Shown piece by piece: positions 36,407 to 46,344 of a stretch of 64,000 nucleotides of DNA. The notes below the pieces were generated by a model. It had not been told where the DNA came from. It saw only the letters and a list, made by a program, of their open reading frames with translations, and did no database searches. Source of the DNA: Cytophagales bacterium UBA2561. GTDB taxonomy: Bacteria > Bacteroidota > Bacteroidia > Cytophagales > Thermoflexibacteraceae. The position numbers and the translations under genes were made by a program. The stretch covers positions 124,001 through 188,000 of the forward strand of contig DDLX01000026.1 of the NCBI GenBank assembly GCA_002340355.1, given 5' to 3'. Numbering within the stretch: the first letter of the stretch is position 1; the number at the start of each line of letters is the position of its first letter.

Positions 36407-36638
36407 CGTGTTTTGATTAGTTTAGATAGTATTTATAACTGAATGCGAAAATACAGCATTTTTTATCCATACAGAAAAACATAAGATGAGGATTTTAGGA
36501 AAGATAAAACTGGCAGGAATATAATTTTTATAATAAAATATTAATTATCAACTATTTAAGTTTTGTATCAAAACCAACCAGAACTTTATTAAGAGTTGGC
36601 TGATCGATCCTATGGAGAATAGTCAAACTTTTGAAAAA

Positions 36639-37140
36639 CTAATCAAATTCCCAGATTGGAGAATTCAGATATTTTACTATTTGTTTTCTGCTTAACCTAT
36701 AAATTTGATTCATTTTTTCCCTCGTAGCGATGAAATATAATGTGACTATTCCTTCTTCTAATCGTTCACTTTCTTCGGGTTGAATTTCACGAAAAAAATA
36801 CAGTAAACCATATGGAGATCTTCGACTAAATACTATACAGCCCTTGAGTATTATTTAACTTTCTATGGAACTGAGAAAATTTCTTTCGTAACGGTTCAGG
36901 TAACTCTTCTTGAGTACTTAGAATTGTCTCTACTTTATTTAAAAAAATTTTTATATTTTATTGATTTTCAAGTAACTCATTATATTCTAAGTCTAAAATG
37001 GAGTCATACAAGCCTTCAATGTAAATTTTTACAAATTCTGTATAAACTTCCAACTGAATTACATCAGAAAACTTTGCTAAAAATTCATTCATCAATAGTT
37101 TCTGCAAAAATAATTCCCCAAAAACATGAATATTATTCAT
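36639..37140 (-). pseudogene. Decayed gene of unknown family (nonsense mutation plus frameshift)
   Basis: Reading the minus strand from ATG 37140 gives 60 residues (MNNIHVFGELFLQKLL...) ending at TAA 36960-36958. The same frame then continues for 43 codons (KIFLNKVETILSTQEELPE, then PLRKKFSQFHRKLNNTQGLY) to a TAG at 36828-36826. A one-base frame change near 36830 opens a further ~64 codons (FSRRSPYGLLYFFREIQPEE, LEEGIVTLYFIATREK, LSRKQIVKYLNSPIW) to the TAG at 36641-36639. Together these form one ~165-residue protein with coherent charged and hydrophobic pattern and no stops except the two lesions. I do not recognise the family. The 230 bp upstream of the ParA-like gene (36407-36638) shows nothing else. 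Confidence 0.55.
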
Positions 37141-37190
37141 TACTTTTTTTTAATAAATTCTAACAAAGAGAATAATATTTCCTATAAATA

Positions 37191-37227
37191 AAATCCATCC
37201 CAAAGTAGTAATCTTTAGAATGGATTT
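37191..37227 (-). terminator. Hairpin downstream of the DUF4836 gene
   Basis: Inverted repeat AAATCCAT / ATGGATTT with an inner CAAAG / CTTT pairing, 43 nt past the stop of the minus-strand DUF4836 gene. On the minus strand the stem is followed by a T-containing tract; on the plus strand by TTTTTT. Confidence 0.55.
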
Positions 37228-37269
37228 TTTCATACCAATAAATTTATAATAAGCAGCTAATCAAGATAT

Positions 37270-38901
37270 TTAAGACGGATTTTTAGAACTTGTTTTCAAC
37301 ATCTTAAGTAATCCTACTAGCGCATTTTCGTCTTCATTTTGCATCAAAATTTCAATCTCTGATTTTACTGCTTCGTCCTTTAACTCTTTGACATGTAGCA
37401 AAATTTCTTTGATGGTTATTTGCTCTAAGGCTTGGGATGGAGTCGCCTTCGTCATTCCTTTCAGTACTTGATGAACTTCTATTGGATTTAAATAACCTGA
37501 TAGTGCGTAATCTGAAGCTAAATTTGCTAAGCGATGCTCGCTAGGATTTCCTTCCATTGCTTGAATCGCTTTGAGGCTATTACTAATTAATAAATTATTT
37601 TGGTGATGTCGAGCATAAAACTGCATTCCTGAAATTGAAACGGCATAAGCATTACCCTCTTGTTGTAATAAGCCTGCCAAACGATAAGTATCTAACATCG
37701 TTTCGATTTTCTTATCTGCACTCATACTAATCAGAAGCTCAGGAACTTGTACCATTTCTTGGGTTCTTTTAGGAATACGATTAAAATTTTCATCATATTC
37801 ATAAGTAATACTTTCTTGTTCAATCTCCATAACTCCTGTACTGGCTATCAAAATATCTCCCTTAAACATTTTGGCAAGACGTTCAGGCGTAATTCCTGCT
37901 CCCGTAAAAATTAAAGCTGAAGCAGGATTTTGAGAAATACTTTGCTGAATGAACATTTCAGTAAGATGAGTAATTAATTTAGGATTGTATTTCAGATTCA
38001 GAAAACTGCTAATCTTATTTTCAGGAAAATAATTTAGAACCGTAGAACGAGATTCTGTTTTCAATAATTTTTCCCAATCTACTCTAGACTTCTCATCTAC
38101 GTAAGTTTGGTTATTAATAACTGTCTTTCCATCTTCAAAATTGACATAAGCATGTTGATAATCAGCACTTTCTAAGGATTTCAAGAAAATTCCTGCTTGT
38201 CCAGCTTTAGCATTCACTCTTGAGAAGTCAGCTTCAGTAGCATTCATCCAAATTTTAAGGTCGGCACTTTGGTCTTCAAAAATCTGATAATTTGGATTCT
38301 GTGTAATTGAATTTTCGGAATTCAAGGACGTTAATTCGATAAAAAAAGCTTCCGTATTAACATTGGCTTCCGAACTAAGTGGTAAAATTAACATTCCGAA
38401 ATTTTCATTCCAGCCCATTATTCGTCCTCCCTCTAATGATCCATAACGAAAATTATTCTTCTCCTCCAATGGCTGCCAATTATAGGATTGTGGTAATTTT
38501 TGGCTCAAAAAAGTAGAAAATTTTTCTGTATCACTCAATTGAAAGTACAAAATCCCAAAATCACGATCATGAACTTTTTTTCGAGAATTAACCACAAAAT
38601 ATAAATCTCCCAATAAGTCGATTCCTGCCTCTGAAGGATTATTTAATACAATACGAAGTGAATCGGTGGAAGTGTGTGCTTCGGTGGTTGAGGGGGAACC
38701 AAAAATATCTGAAAATGTAAAATCTGTGATTTTATCGGCGACCAATTTCATGGCAATTCGCTTGGTGTTTGTCTTAATAACTGTCACCGATTCTTTAGGT
38801 AGGTGGTCTTCGGGGGCAGTACCTTGATCACAAGATACCAAAAATAGGCAAGCACATACCAAACTTAGCCATTGCCCCATGCGGATACGCTTTGTATTCA
38901 T
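37270..38901 (-). CDS. DUF4836 family lipoprotein
   Basis: 543 residues. The N-terminus MNTKRIRMGQWLSLVCACLF leads to a lipobox at FLVSC (Cys24), so it is lipidated. The body matches the DUF4836 family of Bacteroidota: a start with VTVIKTNTKRIAMKLVADKI, a central region with FFIELTSLNSENSIT, and an extended second half with IMEIEQESITYEYDENFN-type strands and a helical C-terminus. The family has no known function; members are thought to be periplasmic or surface lipoproteins. The gene is monocistronic and divergent from the large subtilase. Confidence 0.8.
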   Translation of the reverse strand: MNTKRIRMGQWLSLVCACLFLVSCDQGTAPEDHLPKESVTVIKTNTKRIAMKLVADKITDFTFSDIFGSPSTTEAHTSTDSLRIVLNNPSEAGIDLLGDLYFVVNSRKKVHDRDFGILYFQLSDTEKFSTFLSQKLPQSYNWQPLEEKNNFRYGSLEGGRIMGWNENFGMLILPLSSEANVNTEAFFIELTSLNSENSITQNPNYQIFEDQSADLKIWMNATEADFSRVNAKAGQAGIFLKSLESADYQHAYVNFEDGKTVINNQTYVDEKSRVDWEKLLKTESRSTVLNYFPENKISSFLNLKYNPKLITHLTEMFIQQSISQNPASALIFTGAGITPERLAKMFKGDILIASTGVMEIEQESITYEYDENFNRIPKRTQEMVQVPELLISMSADKKIETMLDTYRLAGLLQQEGNAYAVSISGMQFYARHHQNNLLISNSLKAIQAMEGNPSEHRLANLASDYALSGYLNPIEVHQVLKGMTKATPSQALEQITIKEILLHVKELKDEAVKSEIEILMQNEDENALVGLLKMLKTSSKNPS

Positions 38902-39247
38902 GGAATTTTTTGATTTGTTTGGCTCTTAGGAAGACCCTCAAGTTTTGCGCCAGAGCCTATATTTTTCTGCCTGAAACGCTAGATTCGTCATTTCAAGGCA
39001 ACTTTCTTAAAAAAGATATAATTATATTGGGATAATATTGATTTATAGGATTGGGCAAGTTAAGTATTTTGTTGTATCAACAAATTTAAAAAGATTCATT
39101 CAATTTATACATAAAACCTAGCCAAATCTCTCTTCGTTTTAAAACTAATAAAATATTACATCATAAGTCCCTTTTTATTCCAAAGAAATATCTGATTGAA
39201 AAAGGGTTACTTTAAATTTCTAATCAAAAATTGCGCTAAAAATTACT
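38902..39247. other. Divergent intergenic region with a palindromic site
   Basis: 346 bp between the DUF4836 and subtilase genes. At 39068-39084 lies a perfect 7-bp inverted repeat TTTGTTG / CAACAAA with a 3-bp spacer, of the size of a dimeric regulator operator. Closer to the subtilase start, CCCTTTTT (about 39171) and AAAAAGGG can form a leader hairpin. No ORF is credible here. Confidence 0.4.
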
Positions 39248-42200
39248 ATGAACTCCTCATTATCACTTCAGGTTTTGGTTTTTTTTACTTTCTTTTTTTC
39301 AAGTTGTCTATCTCAACAAAACCAAAGTCATAAAACTCATCAAAATTCAATTTCGGATTCTATAAGTATTTCCAAAAGACATCATCGGATTACGTCTTTT
39401 ACTGAATTTGCCCAAGATGAAAATCAAAAAATCCAAACATTGTATGCTGGTAACTATTATGTTAAACTGCATTTTACTGAAACACCTCCTGTGACCTTAC
39501 GAAAGGAATTAGAGAATCAAGGTATTTCCTTAAATCACTATCTCGGTAATTCCACTTATTTAGTAGCTATTCCTGAAAATCTAAAAATTCAAAATTTACA
39601 AATTTATCCTATTTTGGGTATTTCAATCCCTACCAAAGAAGATCGCCTCGCCACAAACTTAAAAACCGAAATTACTACAAAATCTACTCAAAAAATGATT
39701 GTAGATGTACAATATCAGAAAAATATAAATCCACAGATAATTATTCTAGATCTTCAAAAACAAGGCATTGAAATCATTCAAACGAATCCATTTTTTAATC
39801 ACATTCAGATAAAAACAACATCAGATAAATTATCCATTTTAGCACAAAAAAGTTGGTTGGTTTATGCCCAAAAACAAGAAAAAGTACAAGGCTTGGGATT
39901 GGATGAATCCCATCAAGTACGGTCAATTTATTTACAGACCCAAAAAGGATTAACAGGAAAAAATATCAATGTTGGAATATGGGATGCAGGAAGTATTAAT
40001 CCTAATCATCATGATTTATTAGGTCGTGCCGAAGTCATTGAAAATGTAGGAGTAAGTGGTCATGCCATGACTGTAGTTGGGATTTTAGGAGCCTCAGGAG
40101 CTATCAACCCTTTTTATATTGGTAACGCACCTGAAGCTAAAATTTACAGTTGGAGAGGAGATAATGCAAGTCCAGAAATTCAACAAGCAATTCAAAATCA
40201 GAAAATTGTTATCGGCAATCATTCCTATGGCTTAGGTAATCCTCCTACTTCAGTAGGAGAAAAAGATGTATATGATATTAACAATCAATTTACCGATAAA
40301 CTAACTGAGCAAGTTCCCTATTTAGTTAATGTTTATGCTATTGGGAACTCAGGAGCTTTAGGTTATCGAAGTACTCACGGTAATGTGGCTAAAAATACGA
40401 TTACAGTTGGAGCAGTCAATGTAGGCAATAGTAGTTCAGGAATTAGTAGTAAGGGTCCCTCTAGAGATGGGCGAATTCATCCACAAGTTATGGCGGCAGG
40501 TTTTCAAGTCACAACCTTATCACAGACAGGCTATGCCAACACTTTGGGCTGGGGAACGTCACAAGCGACACCAGCCATTACAGGTTTAATAGCTCAATTA
40601 TTCCAATATTATACTGAAAACCACAATCATAACAAACCACCCGCTTCCTTGATGAAAGCCCTTGTAACCAACACTGCCGAAGATTTAGGAAATAAAGGAC
40701 CTGATTATCAATATGGTTTTGGACGGGCAAACGGCTTACGAGCCTTAAAAACTTTAGAAGAAAATCGTTATAAAATTGCTTCTGTAGCAAATGGCTCAAC
40801 CAAAACTTTTACTGTTGATATTCCAAATGGAACAGCAGAAGCCAAAGTTTTACTTTGTTGGACAGACCCAGCAAGTGTTCCTCATGGAAATACGACCCCT
40901 GTTCTGGTCAATAATTTGGATTTAGCTATCAAACATCTACCAAGCGGAACTATCACCAAACCTTGGATTCTTGACCCTAATAATCCCGCTAGTTCTGCGA
41001 CCAGAGGTGTAGATAATTTGAATAATATCGAACAAATTACTTTAGATAATCCACAAGCAGGCACTTACGAAATCAGTATTCAAGGAACAAATATTCCAGT
41101 AGGAACAAGCCAAGAATTCGCATTGGTTTGGCAAATCGAAAAACCTCATATCGAAATTAGTTCACCAGCCGAAGGTGATGTTTTCTTACCAAATACAGCT
41201 CCCGATATTTTTTGGTCAGGCATCGGAATTTCTCAAAACCAAACTTTAGAATATTCCTTAGATAATGGGGCAACTTGGCAAATGGTTACAGGTTCAAGTG
41301 CTAATCCTGCTCCCCCTAAGGATGAACTTTATTGGCAATGGTTTGTCCCAAATACTCATACCAATCAAGCTCGTATTCGAATCACATCGGATAATATTTC
41401 GGCAGTTTCAGGTAAATTTTCTATTTTTGGAAGACCTGCTGTAAATCTAATTTCTACTGATAATCAAGTGAATATCAATTGGACAACAGTTCCAAATGCT
41501 ACTCATTATGATGTTTTTCGACTTGATAATCAAACAGGAAAATGGAAAGAGATTGCTACTGATTTAACTGCCACTACTTCCCATACTGACACAGGTTTAA
41601 AAGGCGGAGAAAAATACTATTTTACGGTCAGAGCAAAAAATAATAATTTAGGAATTATTGGAGAGAAAGCCGTTGCCCAAAGTGCAATTCCTACCAATGC
41701 CTCCACAATTGATTTGGAAATCATTGAGATTCTCAATCCACAAGTTTCCAATGGCGATTTTATTCGTCCAACTACTACAGAATTTATCACTATCCGAATC
41801 AAAAATAATTTAGGAACAATTACAACAGGAACGAATTTAACGGCTCGGTTTTCAGTTGATGGTGGGGGGTGGATTTCCCAAAATTTTACAACTACAACCC
41901 TCAACACCAATGATCAATTCAATTATCAATTTACAATTCCAGCCAATTTTTCAGACGCAAAAATATATGACCTCAAAGCCGAAATTTTAATCACAGGCGA
42001 TGACATTACTCAAAACAATAGTTTTACGAAAAAAATTGACGGAAGTCCAACCATCCAAATCATATCAGATTCTCCAAATAAGTTTTGTACTGTTTCGGCA
42101 CGCCTCGAATTGCAAGGCGCGAAAGTCGATTATGCTGTCTCTCTTATTACGCCTACGCCCAGTCTAGAAGATATGACAGGGGCAACAAGTATAACTCTTG

Positions 42201-45200
42201 CTGACCATCAAATATCTCAAAGCTTACCCATTGGTTTTCGATTTCCATTTTATGACCAATGGAATGAACAATTTTATATTAGTGATGAAGGCTTGATAAC
42301 ATTTGATTTATCCATCTCACCTAATGCAGGAACTTCCGGGGCAATTCCGAACTCGCCTAATCTAGATAATTTTATTGCAGGAGTTTGGTCAGATTTTAAT
42401 CCTGCTTATGGAACCATTCATTATAAAACTTTTGGAGCATCTCCTAATCGAAAGTTAGTAGTCGAATTTAAAGATTATCCTTATTGGGATATTAATCCCC
42501 CTCATACGGGTTATAGTTCCGAACGAGCTACTTTCCAAATTCATCTTCATGAAAATGGAATAATTGAACTCCATTACCAAAATGTAGATGCCAATTCTTG
42601 GGCAAGCTCTTACACCAAGATGACAGCAGGAATTGAATCACCAGATGGTACAAAAGGCAAGTTTTTGGCAGGAAAAAATAACTCAAGTTGGTCAATCAAT
42701 ACTCCTAAGTCTTATCGCTTTACACCCACCTACCCCACTTGGAACAATGGAGATAATAGTTTTTTTACGACCATCACAACCGCAGGCACTTATACCGTAA
42801 ATTGGATTGAAAATAGTAAAACAAGAACCCTTTCTAAGACTTTCATAAATGGTTGTGGAACTGCTCCTACAGTATCCCGATTTTTACCAGAAGATGACGC
42901 TACGAATACCCCAGTTACTTCCGAATTAAAAATTATTTTTGATAAAAATATTCGGGTAGGAATAGGTAACTTGACTCTTTCCAATGGAACAGATATTCGA
43001 GTATTTCCAATTACAGGAAATTCTTTTGTAACCACTGAAATTAAAGGAAATTCTTTAGAAATTAAATTGAAAAACCCTCTACAAGGTGGAACAAATTACC
43101 ATGTCCAAATTCCAAATGGAGCTATCACCGATACCGAAAATATACCTCAAAGTTTTGTAGGAATTGCCAATACCACAACATGGAATTTTTTAACTGAAAA
43201 TCAAGCTCCTACACAGTTAGAAATGGATTTCATCACAGTAAATAATAATGCTCCAGATGGAACATTTGTGGGTAAACTCAAAGCAACTGACCCCGACACT
43301 CAACAAAACCATACTTTTGCTATTTCGGGTGGAAGCGGTACACCTTTTTTCCGCATTCAAAATAATGAAATTCGTACTAATGGTTACTTAGTATTTGCTT
43401 CGACATATAGCCTTGAAATTACAGCAACTGATAATGGAAGCCCAAGCAAATCTATTCAGAAGATGTTTACCATTCCCATGAATTTTGTGACCATTGTACC
43501 TCCTCCAAACTCCTCTCAAAACGGGGGCAGTCCATCAACTCTCAATACGATTCTGAAGGAACAAAAAATCACATTTTCTAATTTGGACTCTGTACGATTT
43601 GGGCAATTATTTACCTTAAATGCTAAAGCCGAATCAGGGCTAAGAGTCAATTATGTGATCCTTTCAGGCAGTGCCGAAATTATTGGAAGTTTTATTCGTC
43701 CAACGGGTATCGGGACAGTAGAAATTTTGATGCAACAAGCTGGAGGTAACGGTTATAAAAAAGCTGAAATTCGACACACCTTACAAGTTATCAAAAACAA
43801 ATCAGTTTTATCTGAATCTCAAATTAATACAATTTCAGATGTTATTTGGACAAAAAAAGAAATCATACCCAATTTTGGACTTCAAAACGTAACTTTTGAA
43901 ATCGTAGAGGGTAATGAGTTTGCCACTATTTCAGGCAATAAAATTTTACTACAAAAAACAGGAAAAATACGCCTTAAAATTTATATACCTGAAACGGAAA
44001 ATTATGAAAAATCAAATCCAATTTATCGAGCGTTTGAAATCTTAAAAGCTTCCCAAGAAATTACATTTTTACCAGTTTCTTCCAAAACTTTTGGTGATGA
44101 TAATTTTGAACTTTCAGCAAACTCTTCCTCAGGCTTAAAAATTGTATTTTATAAAGATTCTGATAATTTAGAAATTTTAGAAAATATTGCTCAGATTAAA
44201 GGAGCAGGAGAAGTTAAAATTACGGCTAAACAAGCAGGAAATGAATTTTATTTACCTACCGAAGTGTCTCAGACTTTGACGATTCAAAAGGCTTCTCAAA
44301 CTATTCAATTTGATAAAATTACAGACAAGAAAATTACTGATAAATCTTTTGAAATTTTTGCCAAAGCTAGTTCCAAATTACCTATTGAATTTTCAATTAG
44401 TCCTGCCGAATCTGCTGAAATTAATGATGGAAAAATTATTCTTAAAAAAGCAGGAAAAATTCAAATAACTGCCAAACAAATAGGAAATGAGTTTTATTTA
44501 CCAGCTCTTGAAATTCGACAAGATTTTGAAGTTTTTCCTGTTTTAGAAATTACTAATATTCAAGTAGTTGATAGTGAAAAACTACAAATTTCAGTTTTAC
44601 AAAATGGAAACTTTCCATCATCAAACAGTTTTCGGATTATGTTATCTGATGAAAATGGAAATTTTGATAAAACTTATTTTCTTTCTTTCCAAAAAAATGC
44701 TTCTGGTGTTTGGGAAGCCGATTTACCTGAAGACTTGAAAATAGGAGCAAATTACCAGCTTAAAATTCAAAGTGGTTTACCTCGTATTGAGACCAAAAGT
44801 TTTCACATTTCAGAAACTTTATTTCCTCGTCCTAAAAAATTAAAAATTCAACAAAACGGAAATAAAATTTGTGCCATTGGCGAAGCTGAAGAATTTATTT
44901 GGTATCTCAATGATGAAATTTTAGAAGGACAAAAATTGGCTTGTTTAAATTTAAATAATTTTAAGACAAAAAATAAATTAGTTTTTAAAGTTCGTGGCAA
45001 AAATAGTCATCGAGAAGGGCGTATTTCAAGTAGTTTTTTCCCTGATATCTCAAATATTACTTCTCTTGAAAACTCCTCCAATTTAATGAAAAATATACAA
45101 GTTTTTCCAAATCCAACAGATGGGAAATTTATAGTAATTTTAAAGGGAAAATTTGATAAAATTGAGTGGGAAATATTAGATATTTCGGGTCGAGTTTTAC

Positions 45201-45331
45201 AAAAAAACTTCCTCCAAAACCAAACCGATTTTCAAACGAAGATTGATCTGCGTTCTTATCATTCGGGATTATATTTTTTACATCTGAAAACAGATAAAGG
45301 AACATTAACTCAGAAAATTATTTTGAAGTAA
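39248..45331 (+). CDS. Giant secreted subtilisin-like S8 peptidase with T9SS sorting domain
   Basis: 2027 residues with a signal peptide (VLVFFTFFFSSCLSQ; Cys20 could make it a lipoprotein). After a propeptide-like region (~60-220), the S8 catalytic domain carries Asp246 (VGIWDAG), His272 (GHAMTVVGILGA) and Ser438 (WGTSQATPAITG). Then follow a PPC-like beta domain, a fibronectin III domain (~730-810), a CARDB-like domain, a nidogen/MAM-like beta domain (~970-1150), a Big_5 Ig domain, a cadherin-like domain (~1320-1400) and at least three ~80-residue MBG-like repeats (~1430-1770). The type A T9SS domain (~1948-2027, VFPNPTDGKFIV ... GLYFLHLKTDKG) targets it to the cell surface. Its substrate is unknown. 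Confidence 0.9.
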   Translation: MNSSLSLQVLVFFTFFFSSCLSQQNQSHKTHQNSISDSISISKRHHRITSFTEFAQDENQKIQTLYAGNYYVKLHFTETPPVTLRKELENQGISLNHYLGNSTYLVAIPENLKIQNLQIYPILGISIPTKEDRLATNLKTEITTKSTQKMIVDVQYQKNINPQIIILDLQKQGIEIIQTNPFFNHIQIKTTSDKLSILAQKSWLVYAQKQEKVQGLGLDESHQVRSIYLQTQKGLTGKNINVGIWDAGSINPNHHDLLGRAEVIENVGVSGHAMTVVGILGASGAINPFYIGNAPEAKIYSWRGDNASPEIQQAIQNQKIVIGNHSYGLGNPPTSVGEKDVYDINNQFTDKLTEQVPYLVNVYAIGNSGALGYRSTHGNVAKNTITVGAVNVGNSSSGISSKGPSRDGRIHPQVMAAGFQVTTLSQTGYANTLGWGTSQATPAITGLIAQLFQYYTENHNHNKPPASLMKALVTNTAEDLGNKGPDYQYGFGRANGLRALKTLEENRYKIASVANGSTKTFTVDIPNGTAEAKVLLCWTDPASVPHGNTTPVLVNNLDLAIKHLPSGTITKPWILDPNNPASSATRGVDNLNNIEQITLDNPQAGTYEISIQGTNIPVGTSQEFALVWQIEKPHIEISSPAEGDVFLPNTAPDIFWSGIGISQNQTLEYSLDNGATWQMVTGSSANPAPPKDELYWQWFVPNTHTNQARIRITSDNISAVSGKFSIFGRPAVNLISTDNQVNINWTTVPNATHYDVFRLDNQTGKWKEIATDLTATTSHTDTGLKGGEKYYFTVRAKNNNLGIIGEKAVAQSAIPTNASTIDLEIIEILNPQVSNGDFIRPTTTEFITIRIKNNLGTITTGTNLTARFSVDGGGWISQNFTTTTLNTNDQFNYQFTIPANFSDAKIYDLKAEILITGDDITQNNSFTKKIDGSPTIQIISDSPNKFCTVSARLELQGAKVDYAVSLITPTPSLEDMTGATSITLADHQISQSLPIGFRFPFYDQWNEQFYISDEGLITFDLSISPNAGTSGAIPNSPNLDNFIAGVWSDFNPAYGTIHYKTFGASPNRKLVVEFKDYPYWDINPPHTGYSSERATFQIHLHENGIIELHYQNVDANSWASSYTKMTAGIESPDGTKGKFLAGKNNSSWSINTPKSYRFTPTYPTWNNGDNSFFTTITTAGTYTVNWIENSKTRTLSKTFINGCGTAPTVSRFLPEDDATNTPVTSELKIIFDKNIRVGIGNLTLSNGTDIRVFPITGNSFVTTEIKGNSLEIKLKNPLQGGTNYHVQIPNGAITDTENIPQSFVGIANTTTWNFLTENQAPTQLEMDFITVNNNAPDGTFVGKLKATDPDTQQNHTFAISGGSGTPFFRIQNNEIRTNGYLVFASTYSLEITATDNGSPSKSIQKMFTIPMNFVTIVPPPNSSQNGGSPSTLNTILKEQKITFSNLDSVRFGQLFTLNAKAESGLRVNYVILSGSAEIIGSFIRPTGIGTVEILMQQAGGNGYKKAEIRHTLQVIKNKSVLSESQINTISDVIWTKKEIIPNFGLQNVTFEIVEGNEFATISGNKILLQKTGKIRLKIYIPETENYEKSNPIYRAFEILKASQEITFLPVSSKTFGDDNFELSANSSSGLKIVFYKDSDNLEILENIAQIKGAGEVKITAKQAGNEFYLPTEVSQTLTIQKASQTIQFDKITDKKITDKSFEIFAKASSKLPIEFSISPAESAEINDGKIILKKAGKIQITAKQIGNEFYLPALEIRQDFEVFPVLEITNIQVVDSEKLQISVLQNGNFPSSNSFRIMLSDENGNFDKTYFLSFQKNASGVWEADLPEDLKIGANYQLKIQSGLPRIETKSFHISETLFPRPKKLKIQQNGNKICAIGEAEEFIWYLNDEILEGQKLACLNLNNFKTKNKLVFKVRGKNSHREGRISSSFFPDISNITSLENSSNLMKNIQVFPNPTDGKFIVILKGKFDKIEWEILDISGRVLQKNFLQNQTDFQTKIDLRSYHSGLYFLHLKTDKGTLTQKIILK

Positions 45332-45375
45332 TTTTGGGAAGAAGTTGAATTTTCATAGGGTTTTTCATGCATTTA

Positions 45376-45405
45376 TTTGAGAAATCACTAAAATACTTAT
45401 CTTTA
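45376..45405 (+). promoter_or_regulatory. Candidate promoter for rfbA-rfbC
   Basis: TTTG at 45376-45379 and TATCTTTA at 45398-45405, spaced 18 nt, close to the Bacteroidota -33 TTTG / -7 TAnnTTTG arrangement with one mismatch in the last base. The predicted start site would be near 45412, about 50 nt before the rfbA ATG. Confidence 0.45.
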
Positions 45406-45463
45406 CGCACGATGACACGCCCAAAAGCGTATTAAAATCAGAACACTAAACTGATAAATCCGA

Positions 45464-46333
45464 ATGAAAGGAATTATTTTGGCGGGAGGGTCGGGAACTC
45501 GCTTGCATCCCCTGACTCAAGCCATGAGCAAGCAACTACTTCCTGTGTATGATAAACCAATGATTTATTATCCGCTTTCGGTACTATTAAGTGCTGGTAT
45601 TCAGGATATTTTGATTATCTCTACACCACATGACTTACCCAATTTTTGGCGATTACTCAAGGATGGGAATCACATCGGATGCAACTTACAGTATGCTGAA
45701 CAACCCATTCCAAATGGACTGGCACAAGCTTTTGTGATTGGTAAAAATTTTATTGGACAGGATGATGTAGCTCTGATTTTAGGCGATAATATTTTTTATG
45801 GAACAGGATTAGCAGAATCACTCCAAAAATCGACTTCACCTGATGGCGGAATCGTATTTGCCTATCATGTTGCTGACCCCGAACGATATGGAGTCGTTGA
45901 GTTTGATGAAAATCAGGTAGCGATTTCGATTGAAGAAAAACCCGAAAATCCAAAGTCAAACTATGCTGTCCCTGGATTATATTTCTATGATAATGAGGTT
46001 GTTGATATTGCAGAAAATTTGAAGCCATCGGCACGAGGTGAATATGAGATTACAGATGTCAATAAAGCCTATTTGAAACAAAATAAATTACAAGTTCAAG
46101 TTTTAGATAGGGGTACGGCATGGCTGGATACAGGCACATTTCCCTCTTTGATGCAAGCGGGACAATTTGTACAAGTGATTGAAGCTCGACAAGGCTTGAA
46201 GATTGGTTGCATCGAAGAAGAAGCTTATAAGATGGGCTTTATTTCTGCTGAGCAGCTGGAAGAAGTAGCTAAGCCATTACTCAAAAGTGGATATGGTCAA
46301 TATTTACTTAATTTACTCAAAATCAACGAATAA
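45464..46333 (+). CDS. rfbA: Glucose-1-phosphate thymidylyltransferase
   Basis: Makes dTDP-glucose from glucose 1-phosphate and dTTP, the first step to dTDP-rhamnose for surface polysaccharide. 289 residues, the normal length. Signatures are LAGGSGTRLHPLT at the N-terminus with the nucleotide-binding Arg13, LPVYDKPMIYYPLSVL, ILGDNIFYG with the metal Asp, and RGEYEITDVN. rfbC follows after 11 nt. rfbB and rfbD are not in the window, so the cluster is incomplete here. Confidence 0.97.
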   Translation: MKGIILAGGSGTRLHPLTQAMSKQLLPVYDKPMIYYPLSVLLSAGIQDILIISTPHDLPNFWRLLKDGNHIGCNLQYAEQPIPNGLAQAFVIGKNFIGQDDVALILGDNIFYGTGLAESLQKSTSPDGGIVFAYHVADPERYGVVEFDENQVAISIEEKPENPKSNYAVPGLYFYDNEVVDIAENLKPSARGEYEITDVNKAYLKQNKLQVQVLDRGTAWLDTGTFPSLMQAGQFVQVIEARQGLKIGCIEEEAYKMGFISAEQLEEVAKPLLKSGYGQYLLNLLKINE

Positions 46334-46344
46334 AATTTAATAAT

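Noticed and set aside
36924..37163. 79-residue plus-strand ORF in the pseudogene region
   Set aside because: The minus strand reads as a coherent decayed protein over a longer span, so the plus frame is more likely a shadow.
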